DNA of 64,000 nucleotides from Aquirufa nivalisilvae (GTDB lineage Bacteria > Bacteroidota > Bacteroidia > Cytophagales > Spirosomataceae): positions 620,001 through 684,000 of the forward strand of contig NZ_SEWX01000001.1 of NCBI RefSeq assembly GCF_004307455.1, read 5' to 3'. This document shows, piece after piece, positions 46,166-55,107 of this stretch (position 1 is the stretch's first letter; each line of letters starts with the position of its first letter). The position numbers were made by a program, and so were the translations under genes. A model generated the notes under the pieces. The model was not told where the DNA came from. It ran no database searches and worked only from the letters and a program-made list of their open reading frames with translations.

Positions 46166-47599
46166 ATGAGTAATCATTCTAGGCGAGATTTTATTAAAAA
46201 TGCGTCTGTCGCAGCTGCCTCTTTTTACATTGTCCCGCGCCATGTACTTGGAAAAGGATATCAAGCACCATCCGATAAATTGAACATCATGGGTATTGGT
46301 GGTGGAGGAAAAGGATATAGTGATATCATGAATTCCTACAACAAAGGTGCAGAGAACATTGTTGCTATAGTGGATGTGGATGATCGTCAGGTGGCTAGAA
46401 TCAAGAAAGACTTACCAAAAGCGAATTTTTATAAAGATTTCCGTGCTGCCTTAGATAAAGAAGGTAATAACGTAGATGCTGTTATCGTATCTACTCCAGA
46501 TCATACCCACGCTACCATTGCTATGGAAGCGATGCGTCGTAAGAAGCACGTTTATGTTCAGAAGCCTTTGGCTCATGACATTTATGAGGCTCGTATTATC
46601 GCTGAAAAAGCTCGTGAAATGCAAGTGGTTACCCAAATGGGAAATCAAGGGTCTTCAGGTGATGGTGTTAGAACCATGATTGAATGGTTCGACGGGGGTG
46701 TTATCGGTAAAGTTCACTCAGTTCAAGTTTGGACTAACCGACCTGTATGGCCACAAGGGATTAAATACCCATCTGCTGGTTTTGAAGTACCTAAAGAATT
46801 AGATTGGGATTTATGGTTAGGACCTGCTAAATACCGTGAATATAATCCAGCCTTATTGCCATTTAAATGGAGAGGTTGGTGGGATTATGGTACTGGTGCT
46901 TTGGGAGATATGGGTTGCCATTTATTAGATCCTCCATTTAAAGTATTGGGTATCCGTGATGCCATAGACGTAGAATGCTCTGTTGGATCCGTATTCTTGA
47001 ATGATTGGGTTCCTGAGTGGATTCCAGAAGGATGCCCTCCGTCATCTATGGTGACCTTACACTATGCTGCAACGAAACGCAATCCTTCTCCAGTAACCTT
47101 AACTTGGTATGATGGTGGCTTACGTGCTCCTCATCCAGAAGGAATTCCTTCTACAGATACTATCGGAGATCCAGACGGTACCAATGGGGTGATCTTGATT
47201 GGTTCTAAAGGAATCATGACTTGCGGAACCTATGGTATGTATCCTAAAGTTTACAAAAATGGTAAACAAGTGCCTGCAGAAGAACTTCCAAAAGCTAGAT
47301 TACCTCGCGTAGCTGGTGGAGATGGTGGACATAACACGCAGTGGGTAGAAGCTTGTAAAGCAGGTTTTGGAAAAATGGAAGTTAGTTCTCCATTTGACTA
47401 CGCTGGACCATTTACAGAATCTGTTTTGATGGGTAATTTAGCTATTCGTTCGTATATGTTACGTGAAGGCGAAGGTCGTACTGCTAAATACATTGGTCGT
47501 CAAAAATTAAATTGGGATGCAACTAATATGCGTATTACCAATTTTGACCCAGCGAATCAATTCGTAAGAAGAGAATACCGCGCAGGTTGGACCTTGTAA
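46166..47599 (+). CDS. Gfo/Idh/MocA family oxidoreductase with Tat signal
   Basis: The 477-residue protein starts SRRDFIKNASVAAASFYIV, a twin-arginine signal. A Rossmann NAD(P)-binding motif follows (NIMGIGGGGKGYSDIM, 40-55), with VIVSTPDHTHATIA and the catalytic-lysine motif VQKPLAHDI (Lys133; usually EKP). The C-terminal half is the bacterial Gfo/Idh/MocA substrate domain (WWDYGTGALGDMGCHLLDPPFKVLG). Such Tat-exported members carry a tightly bound nicotinamide cofactor and act on sugars or glycosides in the periplasm. The substrate is not known. It is a single gene with a terminator after it. Confidence 0.92.
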   Translation: MSNHSRRDFIKNASVAAASFYIVPRHVLGKGYQAPSDKLNIMGIGGGGKGYSDIMNSYNKGAENIVAIVDVDDRQVARIKKDLPKANFYKDFRAALDKEGNNVDAVIVSTPDHTHATIAMEAMRRKKHVYVQKPLAHDIYEARIIAEKAREMQVVTQMGNQGSSGDGVRTMIEWFDGGVIGKVHSVQVWTNRPVWPQGIKYPSAGFEVPKELDWDLWLGPAKYREYNPALLPFKWRGWWDYGTGALGDMGCHLLDPPFKVLGIRDAIDVECSVGSVFLNDWVPEWIPEGCPPSSMVTLHYAATKRNPSPVTLTWYDGGLRAPHPEGIPSTDTIGDPDGTNGVILIGSKGIMTCGTYGMYPKVYKNGKQVPAEELPKARLPRVAGGDGGHNTQWVEACKAGFGKMEVSSPFDYAGPFTESVLMGNLAIRSYMLREGEGRTAKYIGRQKLNWDATNMRITNFDPANQFVRREYRAGWTL

Positions 47600-47623
47600 T
47601 AAAATTTTAATTTGATAATGATG

Positions 47624-47653
47624 AAAGGACGGGGATTTCCCCGTCCTTTTTTT
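47624..47653 (+). terminator. Rho-independent terminator after the Gfo/Idh/MocA gene
   Basis: An 11-bp stem AAAGGACGGGG / CCCCGTCCTTT with loop ATTT, followed by Ts. The next promoter's -7 box begins at its end. Confidence 0.9.
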
Positions 47654-47660
47654 ACTTTTG
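47653..47660 (+). promoter_or_regulatory. Candidate -7 box for the cupin gene
   Basis: TACTTTTG is an exact TAnnTTTG match 19 nt before the ATG at 47680 and abuts the preceding terminator. No -33 box at the usual distance. Confidence 0.45.
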
Positions 47661-47679
47661 CCTAGCAAAATTCTTCACT

Positions 47680-48189
47680 ATGAAATTCGACTCCAATTTA
47701 CCCAAATTAGCTGTTTTACAAGAAGTTCAAGCTTATGTTGAAGCAGCAGGATATCGAATCGTAGACCATGATTTTACCAGGCCTTGGGGAGGGTTCTTTG
47801 TGCTGGATGAAAGTCAAACAGGTAAATTTGTATCTCAATATTTTCCACAATTGAGTCTTGATGACATTCAAATCACCCAGAAACTCAGCCCTAAGTTTTT
47901 AGTGGTTGCCCCCAACCAACGCCTATCTTGGCAATACCACTTTCGTAGAGCGGAAATTTGGACGGTTGTTCATGGCCCCATAGGTGTGGCCATTTCATCT
48001 ACCGATGTGCAAGGTGATTATGGTGTATATCAAGAAGGAGAAGTCATTGAATTGCCAACAGGTAAAAGACATCGCCTGATTGGATTGGATCAATGGGGAT
48101 TAGTGGCAGAAATTTGGCAACATACCGATTTAGCTCATCCTTCGGATGAATCCGATATTGTTCGTTTGCAAGACGATTTTGGCAGATAA
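47680..48189 (+). CDS. Cupin-domain protein, mannose-6-phosphate isomerase type II-like
   Basis: The 169-residue protein reads as a single cupin: RPWGGFFVLDE, LVVAPNQRLSWQYHFRRAEIWTVVHGPIGVAI, GEVIELPTGKRHRLIGLDQWGLVAEIWQHT. The RRAEIWTVV and LPTGKRHRL segments match the two cupin metal-binding motifs of type II phosphomannose isomerase domains, with RRAE replacing the usual HRSE. It may isomerise or bind a phosphosugar, but the altered first metal motif makes catalysis uncertain. Confidence 0.8.
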   Translation: MKFDSNLPKLAVLQEVQAYVEAAGYRIVDHDFTRPWGGFFVLDESQTGKFVSQYFPQLSLDDIQITQKLSPKFLVVAPNQRLSWQYHFRRAEIWTVVHGPIGVAISSTDVQGDYGVYQEGEVIELPTGKRHRLIGLDQWGLVAEIWQHTDLAHPSDESDIVRLQDDFGR

Positions 48190-48245
48190 GCTCGACGCCA
48201 TTCATCACTTCTGCAAACCGATAATCTAAAAATAATACAAAAAAC

Positions 48246-48276
48246 TTTGTAGTACTTAAAAGTTTCCTTAGTTTTA
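48246..48276 (+). promoter_or_regulatory. Candidate promoter of the TetR/efflux operon
   Basis: TTTG at 48246-48249 and TAGTTTTA at 48269-48276 (one mismatch to TAnnTTTG) are 19 nt apart, 30 nt before the tetR-type ATG. Confidence 0.5.
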
Positions 48277-48305
48277 CGCTCTCGATTTTAAATAAAAGAA
48301 AGAGC

Positions 48306-48905
48306 ATGAAATGTAGAATACTTGAAAAGGGAGCAGAATTGTACTTTCGATACGGGGTTAGATCCGTAACGATGGATACGATTGCTACGGAATTGGGCAT
48401 TTCTAAAAAAACGATTTATCAACATTTTCCAGATAAAGATGCCATGGTGTATCAGGTATTGGAATCTTTTATTCAAAATGATCAATGTAAGTGGGAAGAT
48501 TTGAATAAAAGTTCCAAAGATGTGATTCATAAAACCTTGCTATCGTTGGAAATTATGAAGACCACCTTATCTGAAATGAATCCTCGTCTCATGTTTGAAG
48601 TGAAGAAATACTTCCCTAAGGCATACGACTTATTTACTAAATATAAAGAGGATTGTATTATGAATTCTCTTAAAGTGGATTTGAAAACAGGGATAGAACA
48701 AGGTTATTTCCGCCCAGAAATTGAGATTGAATTAATCGCGCGACTCCGTATGGGAGAAGTGGATTTATCGTTTGATCCTAACTTTTATTCACATAGTAAA
48801 CTTTCCTTTTTTGATACGCAACAAATTTTATTGGACCACTTCATGCGAGGTATCCTCACAGAAAAAGGTCTTTCTCTCTACTTATCTTACCAAAATAACA
48901 ACTAA
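48306..48905 (+). CDS. TetR-family transcriptional regulator
   Basis: The 199-residue protein has an N-terminal TetR helix-turn-helix (VRSVTMDTIATELGISKKTIYQHFPDKDAMVYQVLE, about 18-54) and a variable ligand-binding domain. The next gene's ATG at 48907 comes one base after this stop, so it is the first gene of the efflux operon and probably represses it. Proteins of this kind release DNA on binding a compound exported by the pump. Confidence 0.9.
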   Translation: MKCRILEKGAELYFRYGVRSVTMDTIATELGISKKTIYQHFPDKDAMVYQVLESFIQNDQCKWEDLNKSSKDVIHKTLLSLEIMKTTLSEMNPRLMFEVKKYFPKAYDLFTKYKEDCIMNSLKVDLKTGIEQGYFRPEIEIELIARLRMGEVDLSFDPNFYSHSKLSFFDTQQILLDHFMRGILTEKGLSLYLSYQNNN

Positions 48906-48906
48906 C

Positions 48907-50247
48907 ATGATTCGCCAAAAACTCTACTTTATCGGGCTGTTTTGTTTCTTGTCACTAACGGGTATGGCTCAAAGTTTCAGTCTTAAAGAGGCTGTAGACT
49001 ATGCTATCATCCACCATGTGCAAGTGAAAAATAGCAATTTGGATTTGCAAAATGCGAGTGCAAAAATTAATGAAATCAAAGCTATTGGATTACCTCAAGT
49101 TAATGGAGGAGTAACCTATACGAATAACTTGATCATTCAAAGGATGTTTATTCCTGCCAAAACCTTTAATCCTAATGCCGCTGACGGCGAAATCGTTGCT
49201 GCAGAATTTGGAGTGAAGAATTCAGGTATGGCAAATATTGGATTAAGCCAATTAGTCTTTGATGGAACCTATTTGTTAGGCCTCAAAGCTTCTGAGGTTT
49301 ACAAAGAGCTATCCACAAAAAACTTGATGCAATCTAAGCAGCAAGTGGCTGAAGGTGTCATGAAGGCATATTATGGAATTCTTGTGAACGAAAAGCGTTT
49401 GCAAATTTTGCAAGCCAATGTAGGTCGTTTAGATACTTTATTGAAAGAAACTAGAGCCTTAAATAAGCAAGGTTTTGTGGAAAAGATTGACGTTCAACGT
49501 TTGGAAGTACAATCCAATAACCTAAAAACAGAATTGGACAATGTCATCCGTATCCAAGATTTAGGATATTCTCTATTGAAATTCCAAATGGGCTACCCGA
49601 TGGAAGAACCTATTCGTTTGTCGCTTACCTTAGAACAAGTGGATATGAAATTTAATCCTCTGGAGGAGAATTTGCCATTCAACTACAGTAATCGCATTGA
49701 ATATTCCATTCTTAAAACACAAGAAGGTTTAGCTGAACTCGATGTTCGTAGTCAAAAGGCAGGATATTTACCTCGACTTTTATTCAATATGAGTTATGGA
49801 TTTACCTCAGGTCGCAAGTATTTCAGTGATTTGGTTGGTCAGCCATGGTTTGATAACTCTTCTTTAGGATTCACATTGCAAATTCCAATTTTCGATGGGT
49901 TTTCAAAGAAGTATAAAACAATTCAGTCGCAGAATAACTTACAAAAAGTTCGTCAGAGCTATGATTTAGTGAAGTCATCCATTGATTTACAACGTAGCCA
50001 ATCCTTGATTACTTTGAAAAATTCGTTGGAATCATTGAAGGAGCAAAAATCTAATTTGGATTTGGCGAATGAAATTTCCCGAGTGACTCGCGTGAAATAC
50101 CAACAAGGTGTAGGTTCAAATTTAGAAGTGTTGAATGCCGAATCTTCGATCAAAGAATCTCAAGCCAATTACTTTACTTCCCTTTACAACGCCTTAATAG
50201 CTAAGGTAGAATTGGAGAAAGCCAACGGTACATTATATTCAGAATAA
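48907..50247 (+). CDS. TolC-family outer-membrane efflux protein
   Basis: From the ATG at 48907 the protein has 446 residues with a signal peptide (MIRQKLYFIGLFCFLSLTGMAQ) and two OEP domains rich in long helices (SLKEAVDYAIIHHVQVKNSNLDLQNA; VTRVKYQQGVGSNLEVLNAES). It forms the outer-membrane exit duct of a tripartite pump. It lies between the TetR gene (1 nt upstream) and the adaptor (20 nt downstream). Confidence 0.92.
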   Translation: MIRQKLYFIGLFCFLSLTGMAQSFSLKEAVDYAIIHHVQVKNSNLDLQNASAKINEIKAIGLPQVNGGVTYTNNLIIQRMFIPAKTFNPNAADGEIVAAEFGVKNSGMANIGLSQLVFDGTYLLGLKASEVYKELSTKNLMQSKQQVAEGVMKAYYGILVNEKRLQILQANVGRLDTLLKETRALNKQGFVEKIDVQRLEVQSNNLKTELDNVIRIQDLGYSLLKFQMGYPMEEPIRLSLTLEQVDMKFNPLEENLPFNYSNRIEYSILKTQEGLAELDVRSQKAGYLPRLLFNMSYGFTSGRKYFSDLVGQPWFDNSSLGFTLQIPIFDGFSKKYKTIQSQNNLQKVRQSYDLVKSSIDLQRSQSLITLKNSLESLKEQKSNLDLANEISRVTRVKYQQGVGSNLEVLNAESSIKESQANYFTSLYNALIAKVELEKANGTLYSE

Positions 50248-50267
50248 CACGATTTAACAAATATCAT

Positions 50268-51380
50268 ATGAAAAATCTTACCATTTTATTAGCTGCCGTA
50301 TTAATGGTAGCATCTTGCTCTAAGTCAGTAGATAAAAAACAAGAGTTAGCTGATTTGAAGAAGCAAGCTCAAGAAATTAGTGCTAAAATCGCTACCATCG
50401 AAAAAGAGATTGGCAAGGAAAGTCCTAAAGCTGCAGAAAAAGTGGTTGCTGTAGGTGTTAGCCCAATTCAAGCTCAAACGTTCAACCACTTTGTAGAAGC
50501 TCAAGGCTCTGTTTTAGCAGAAAATACTGTTTTAGTAAGTCCCCAGACAGCTGGAGCTATATTGACTTTACCAGTGGTTGCTGGGCAAGCGATCAAAAAA
50601 GGACAATTGATTGCAACCTTAGACAACAATATTTTGAAGGAATCCATGGAAGAAGTAAGACATCAATTGTCTTTAGCTAAGATACTTTTCGACAAGCAAA
50701 AGTCTTTATGGGATCAACAAATTGGTACAGAGGTGCAATATTTGAGTGCTAAGTCTAACAAAGAGTCATTAGAAAAACGCCTTGTAACTTTACAGGCTCA
50801 ATTGGCGATGTCGAAAGTAATTGCTCCTATTTCAGGAACGATTGAAATCGTTCGCCAAAAAGCAGGTGAAATGGCTTCTCCTGGTTTGCCAATTGTTCAA
50901 ATCGTGAATTTAGGCAATTTGAAAGTAGCTGCTAAAATTTCGGATACTTATGTAGGTTCTGTGAAAGTAGGTGACCCAATCGTGATTAAATTCCCAGATA
51001 TCAACAAAGAAGTTAAGGCTCGTATAACTTTGGTTTCTCAATTGGTGAATCCATTGTCTCGTACCTTTGATATCGAAGCACGCATTCCAAATGTAGGCAA
51101 TGAGTTAAAACCAAATCAATTGGCCGTAATCAACATCAATGACGTTTCTAAAGCAAAGGCCATTGTATTAGATGAAAATTTAATCCAAAAAACAGAAAAA
51201 GGGAACTTGATTTATGTGGCAGTTGACGAAGCAGGAAAGAAAGTAGCACGAGCGCGTCAAGTTTCGATTGGCTTGTCTTATAACGGTCAAGCTGAAATTA
51301 CTTCTGGTATCAAGGCGGGTGATCAAATCATCACACAAGGCTATCAAGATTTAGTTGACGGTCAAGCCATTTCATTCTAA
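50268..51380 (+). CDS. RND efflux periplasmic adaptor (HlyD/AcrA family) lipoprotein
   Basis: The 370-residue protein has a lipobox VASC (Cys17), then a coiled-coil segment (about 22-60, KKQELADLKKQAQEISAKIA), a lipoyl-like domain (GAILTLPVVAGQAIKKGQLIATLDN), a helical hairpin, the second lipoyl half (VIAPISGTIEIVRQKAGEMASPG) and a beta-barrel (KVAAKISDTYVGSVKVGDP). It links the inner-membrane pump to the TolC-like protein. The N-terminal extra coiled coil ahead of the lipoyl domain is common in Bacteroidota adaptors. Confidence 0.93.
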   Translation: MKNLTILLAAVLMVASCSKSVDKKQELADLKKQAQEISAKIATIEKEIGKESPKAAEKVVAVGVSPIQAQTFNHFVEAQGSVLAENTVLVSPQTAGAILTLPVVAGQAIKKGQLIATLDNNILKESMEEVRHQLSLAKILFDKQKSLWDQQIGTEVQYLSAKSNKESLEKRLVTLQAQLAMSKVIAPISGTIEIVRQKAGEMASPGLPIVQIVNLGNLKVAAKISDTYVGSVKVGDPIVIKFPDINKEVKARITLVSQLVNPLSRTFDIEARIPNVGNELKPNQLAVININDVSKAKAIVLDENLIQKTEKGNLIYVAVDEAGKKVARARQVSIGLSYNGQAEITSGIKAGDQIITQGYQDLVDGQAISF

Positions 51381-51398
51381 TCTGAAAGAATCCACAAC

Positions 51399-54300
51399 AT
51401 GGAAAAAAATATAAAAAACGAGCAATTGCCCGAAGGAAAAGGACTAATCTATAATATGATAGAATGGTTGGGGCATAATCGTACGACCATTTACATCTTT
51501 ACCTTCATCATTTTTGTAGCGGGTATGGGTATCTATAAGCAATTGCCTAAAGAGCAATTTCCAGATATCGTAGTTCCACAAATGGTAATTCAAACTGTCT
51601 ATGCTGGAACAACTCCAACTGACATTGAGAATGTGATTAACAAACCCATTGAAAAGCAATTAAAAGCAGTCACTGGGGTTAAAAGCGTGAAATCGAACGC
51701 CTTGCAAGATGTATCTGTGATCATCGTGGAGTTCAATACGGATGTTACAGTACCGGTGGCTAAACAACGAGTTCAAGATGCGGTAGATAAATCCATAACG
51801 GATTTGCCTAAAGACTTGACCCGACAACCATCTGTGGCTGAGGTGAACTTTTCAGAGTTCCCTATCATGAACATCAATATAGCTGGGGATTATCCATTGG
51901 ATAAGCTGAAGAAATACGCGGAAGATTTGCAAGATGAGATCGAAGGAATGCCTGAAATTAATCGGGTGGATATCATTGGTGCATTAAAGCGTGAGATTCA
52001 AATCAATTTGGATTTAGCTAAAATGCAGAGTTACGGTTTGACTTTCTATGATATTCAATCTGTAGTTCAAGGAGAAAACGTGAACATTTCAGGAGGGGAA
52101 CTTCCTGTCAATGGAGTGAGACGTTCCTTGCGTGTGACAGGTGAGTTCAAAAGCATGGAGCAATTGTCTAACATCATCATTCGTTCCAGTACTGGTGCGG
52201 TCGTACGTTTAAAAGACGTAGCTGATGTACAAGATAGCTTTGAAGAGAAACAAGATTTTGCTCGTCTTAATAATAAGTCAGTAATTACGCTAAACGTCAT
52301 CAAACGTGCTGGAGCTAACTTAATTGATGCTGCTGATCGTATCGAAAAGACCATTGATGAATATAAAGAAACACGTTTTCCTAGCGGATTGACTGTTTCT
52401 ATTACCGCTGATCAGTCGGAAAGAACTCGTGGAGATTTAGCGGATTTGATCAACACCGTAATCTTGGGTTTCGTTTTCGTAGTAATCGTATTGATGTTCT
52501 TCATGGGTGTGCGTGATGCTGCTTTTGTGGGATTATCAGTGCCATTATCGGCCTTATTGACATTCTTGTTCATGCCAGGTTTCGACTTCACCTTGAACAC
52601 CATTGTGCTTTTCGCCTTCTTGTTGAGCTTAGGTATTGTGGTGGACGATGCCATTGTGGTCATTGAAAATGCTCACCGTTTGTTTAACAATTTTAAGAAA
52701 TTGAGCATTGTAGAGGCGGTAAAATTAGCAGCTTCTGAAGTTTTTGTGCCAGTATTATCTGGAACATTAACGACGATTTCGCCATTCTTGCCTTTGTTGT
52801 TCTGGCCAGGTATTGTTGGGGAATTCATGAAATTCTTACCCATTACCTTAATCATTACTTTATTTGCTTCCTTATTTGTGGCTTATGTAATGAATCCAGT
52901 TTTTGCCATGTCATTCATGAAGCGTCATGATGAAGAGGTGAATGATGTCAAGAATCCTAAATTTTCGGATATCCGTAAAACCGTATTTGTTCTATTGAGC
53001 CTTACCCTAGGTGGTTATGTTTTAGGCTTTAAATTGGGTCATTTTGGTTTTGGTAATTTCTTCCTTTTTGCGGTAATTATTTATGTGTTTAACCACTTTA
53101 TCGTTACTCCTAAATGGATTGTTCCATTCCAAGATAAAACGTTGCCAGCCTTTAAAAATGCTTATCGTCGAATAATTTCTTGGGTATTGGAAGGCAGCAG
53201 ACCTATTTATGCCGTATTAGCTTCTTTTGGTCTATTGGTATTCTCATTCGTACTATTTGGTATCGTGAAACCTAAGGTGATTTTCTTCCCATCCGGTGAC
53301 CCAGATTATGTATATATCTACGCCAAAATGCCAATTGGAACGGATGCCGTAGTGACGGATTCCATGACCAAGGTCATAGAAGGACGAGTGTTTACTTTCT
53401 TGAAGAAAGAGCAGGCGATGAGAATTGTTAATTCTGTTATTTCTAACGTAGGTAAAAACGCAGGAGATCCAATGAATCCTGATCGTAGTGCTACTCCACA
53501 TAAAAGTAAGGTGACGATTGCCTTTGAGAAAGTTCAAATGCGAGCGGGTTTATCGACGCAAGATTTATTAACCAAATTGCAAAACTCATTCAAAACAAAT
53601 CCAATTCCTGGAGTTGAAATGGCGATTGAACGTGAAAGAAATGGCCCTCCTACAGGTAAGCCTATCTCGATCGAGATTTCTGGGGATGATTTTGGGGTAT
53701 TGTTGGACTTAGAGAAAAAAGTACTGAATACGATTCAAAAAGCAGGAGTTCAAGGTATTCAAGAGTTGAAGTCGGACTTGGTAACTAATAAGCCTGAAAT
53801 TATCGTTGATGTAAATCGCGAGAAGGCAAGTAGAGAAGGAATTTCTTCAGCTCAAGTGGCGATGGCTATTCGTGGAGCTTTGTTTGGTGTTGAAATATCT
53901 AAATACCGTGATGTTAAAGATGAATATCCAATTCAATTGCGATTAAAAGGGAACTCTAGAAATCAGATAGAAAAATTACTTTCTATGAATATTACGTACC
54001 GTGATATGAATTCAGGAGGTCTATTACGTCAAGTTCCTTTGAGCTCAGTAGCTGATATTCGTTACGCTTCTTCATTCAGTCAGATTAATCGTAAAAACCA
54101 AGAGCGTGTTGTAACCTTAGGTTCCGATGTAATTGAAGGTTATAATGCCAATGAGATTGTAGCGGAATTGAATGGCATATTTGAAACCATGGAATTGCCT
54201 CAAGGCTACAAGATTAAGATGGGTGGAGAGCAAGAGCAACAGCAAGAAACGGGGGCATTTTTAGGAATTGCCTTTATTTCGGCCTTGATTTTGATTTACT

Positions 54301-54824
54301 TAATCTTGGTTACTCAGTTCAACTCAGCAGTGAAACCTATCATCATTTTTGCTACTATTTTACTTTCCTTGGTTGGGGTAATTTTAGGATTCTTAGCTTT
54401 TGGTATGACATTCTCTGTATTGATGTCGGGTGTGGGAGTGATTGCCTTAGCCGGAATCGTTGTGAAAAATGGTATCCTGTTGATTGAGTTTATCGAGGAA
54501 TTACGATTTAAGCGCGGATATGATTTGAAAGAAGCTATCATTGAAGGAGGAGGAATTCGTTTGACTCCCGTATTATTGACAGCATCTGCTGCGGTTTTAG
54601 GTTTGATACCTTTGGCCCTAGGTTTGAGTATCGACTTTGCCGCCATGTTTACCGAATTGAATCCTCATATTTTCTTTGGATCTGATTCAGCCGTATTCTG
54701 GGGAATTTTAGCTTGGACCATCATTTTTGGTTTGACTTTCTCAACGGCTTTGACTTTGGTAATTGTTCCATGTATGTATTATTTATCGGAACGTATCAAG
54801 CAAAAAATCCGTAAAACAGCTTAG
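51399..54824 (+). CDS. RND-family efflux pump, inner-membrane subunit (AcrB-like)
   Basis: The 1,141-residue protein has the RND two-fold repeat of about 12 transmembrane segments and two large periplasmic loops. The proton-relay pair is present in GIVVDDAIVVIENAHR (segment 4), and the second half has GIVVKNGILLIEFIEE. It is somewhat longer than AcrB (about 1,050), with an extra hydrophobic stretch around residues 525-570. The substrate class (hydrophobic compounds or metals) is uncertain; the segment-4 DD motif is of the hydrophobe/amphiphile type. It is the last gene of the operon. Confidence 0.94.
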   Translation: MEKNIKNEQLPEGKGLIYNMIEWLGHNRTTIYIFTFIIFVAGMGIYKQLPKEQFPDIVVPQMVIQTVYAGTTPTDIENVINKPIEKQLKAVTGVKSVKSNALQDVSVIIVEFNTDVTVPVAKQRVQDAVDKSITDLPKDLTRQPSVAEVNFSEFPIMNINIAGDYPLDKLKKYAEDLQDEIEGMPEINRVDIIGALKREIQINLDLAKMQSYGLTFYDIQSVVQGENVNISGGELPVNGVRRSLRVTGEFKSMEQLSNIIIRSSTGAVVRLKDVADVQDSFEEKQDFARLNNKSVITLNVIKRAGANLIDAADRIEKTIDEYKETRFPSGLTVSITADQSERTRGDLADLINTVILGFVFVVIVLMFFMGVRDAAFVGLSVPLSALLTFLFMPGFDFTLNTIVLFAFLLSLGIVVDDAIVVIENAHRLFNNFKKLSIVEAVKLAASEVFVPVLSGTLTTISPFLPLLFWPGIVGEFMKFLPITLIITLFASLFVAYVMNPVFAMSFMKRHDEEVNDVKNPKFSDIRKTVFVLLSLTLGGYVLGFKLGHFGFGNFFLFAVIIYVFNHFIVTPKWIVPFQDKTLPAFKNAYRRIISWVLEGSRPIYAVLASFGLLVFSFVLFGIVKPKVIFFPSGDPDYVYIYAKMPIGTDAVVTDSMTKVIEGRVFTFLKKEQAMRIVNSVISNVGKNAGDPMNPDRSATPHKSKVTIAFEKVQMRAGLSTQDLLTKLQNSFKTNPIPGVEMAIERERNGPPTGKPISIEISGDDFGVLLDLEKKVLNTIQKAGVQGIQELKSDLVTNKPEIIVDVNREKASREGISSAQVAMAIRGALFGVEISKYRDVKDEYPIQLRLKGNSRNQIEKLLSMNITYRDMNSGGLLRQVPLSSVADIRYASSFSQINRKNQERVVTLGSDVIEGYNANEIVAELNGIFETMELPQGYKIKMGGEQEQQQETGAFLGIAFISALILIYLILVTQFNSAVKPIIIFATILLSLVGVILGFLAFGMTFSVLMSGVGVIALAGIVVKNGILLIEFIEELRFKRGYDLKEAIIEGGGIRLTPVLLTASAAVLGLIPLALGLSIDFAAMFTELNPHIFFGSDSAVFWGILAWTIIFGLTFSTALTLVIVPCMYYLSERIKQKIRKTA

Positions 54825-54860
54825 TACAATTTTAATTTATATTTTGGGGATTAGATAGAA

Positions 54861-54889
54861 AGACCTCGGACATTGTCCGAGGTCTTTTT
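54861..54889 (+). terminator. Rho-independent terminator after the efflux operon
   Basis: An 11-bp stem AGACCTCGGAC / GTCCGAGGTCT with loop ATT, then Ts. Confidence 0.9.
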
Positions 54890-55004
54890 GTTAATACAGA
54901 AAGATCAAATGAGTTGAAAATTCCCTTTCTACTAAAGAGTTTTAGAGCTTTGTTTATTATCAATTTCTTGGACAATATGGGTGAAATCTCATTCGTTAAA
55001 ACGC

Positions 55005-55037
55005 AACGCTGGCAAGGTTTCGAACCTTGACAGCGTT
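55005..55037. repeat. Intergenic palindrome copy 5
   Basis: A 33-bp copy: AACGCTGGCAAGGTTT, C, GAACCTTGACAGCGTT. The left flank AAATCTCATTCGTTA (54984-54998) is the exact reverse complement of the right flank of copy 4, so the two copies are inserted in opposite orientation and the unit extends beyond the palindrome. Confidence 0.93.
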
Positions 55038-55107
55038 AAGGCTAGATACATCCGCATAAATAATCAAATTAATCTCATTAAATTGAAAGTCTTAATGTGC
55101 TGGCACT

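Noticed and set aside
48772-48906. Longer start for the TolC-like gene inside the TetR gene
   Set aside because: The extra 45 residues are an out-of-frame reading of the tetR-type gene. The ATG at 48907 begins a normal signal peptide one base after the tetR stop.
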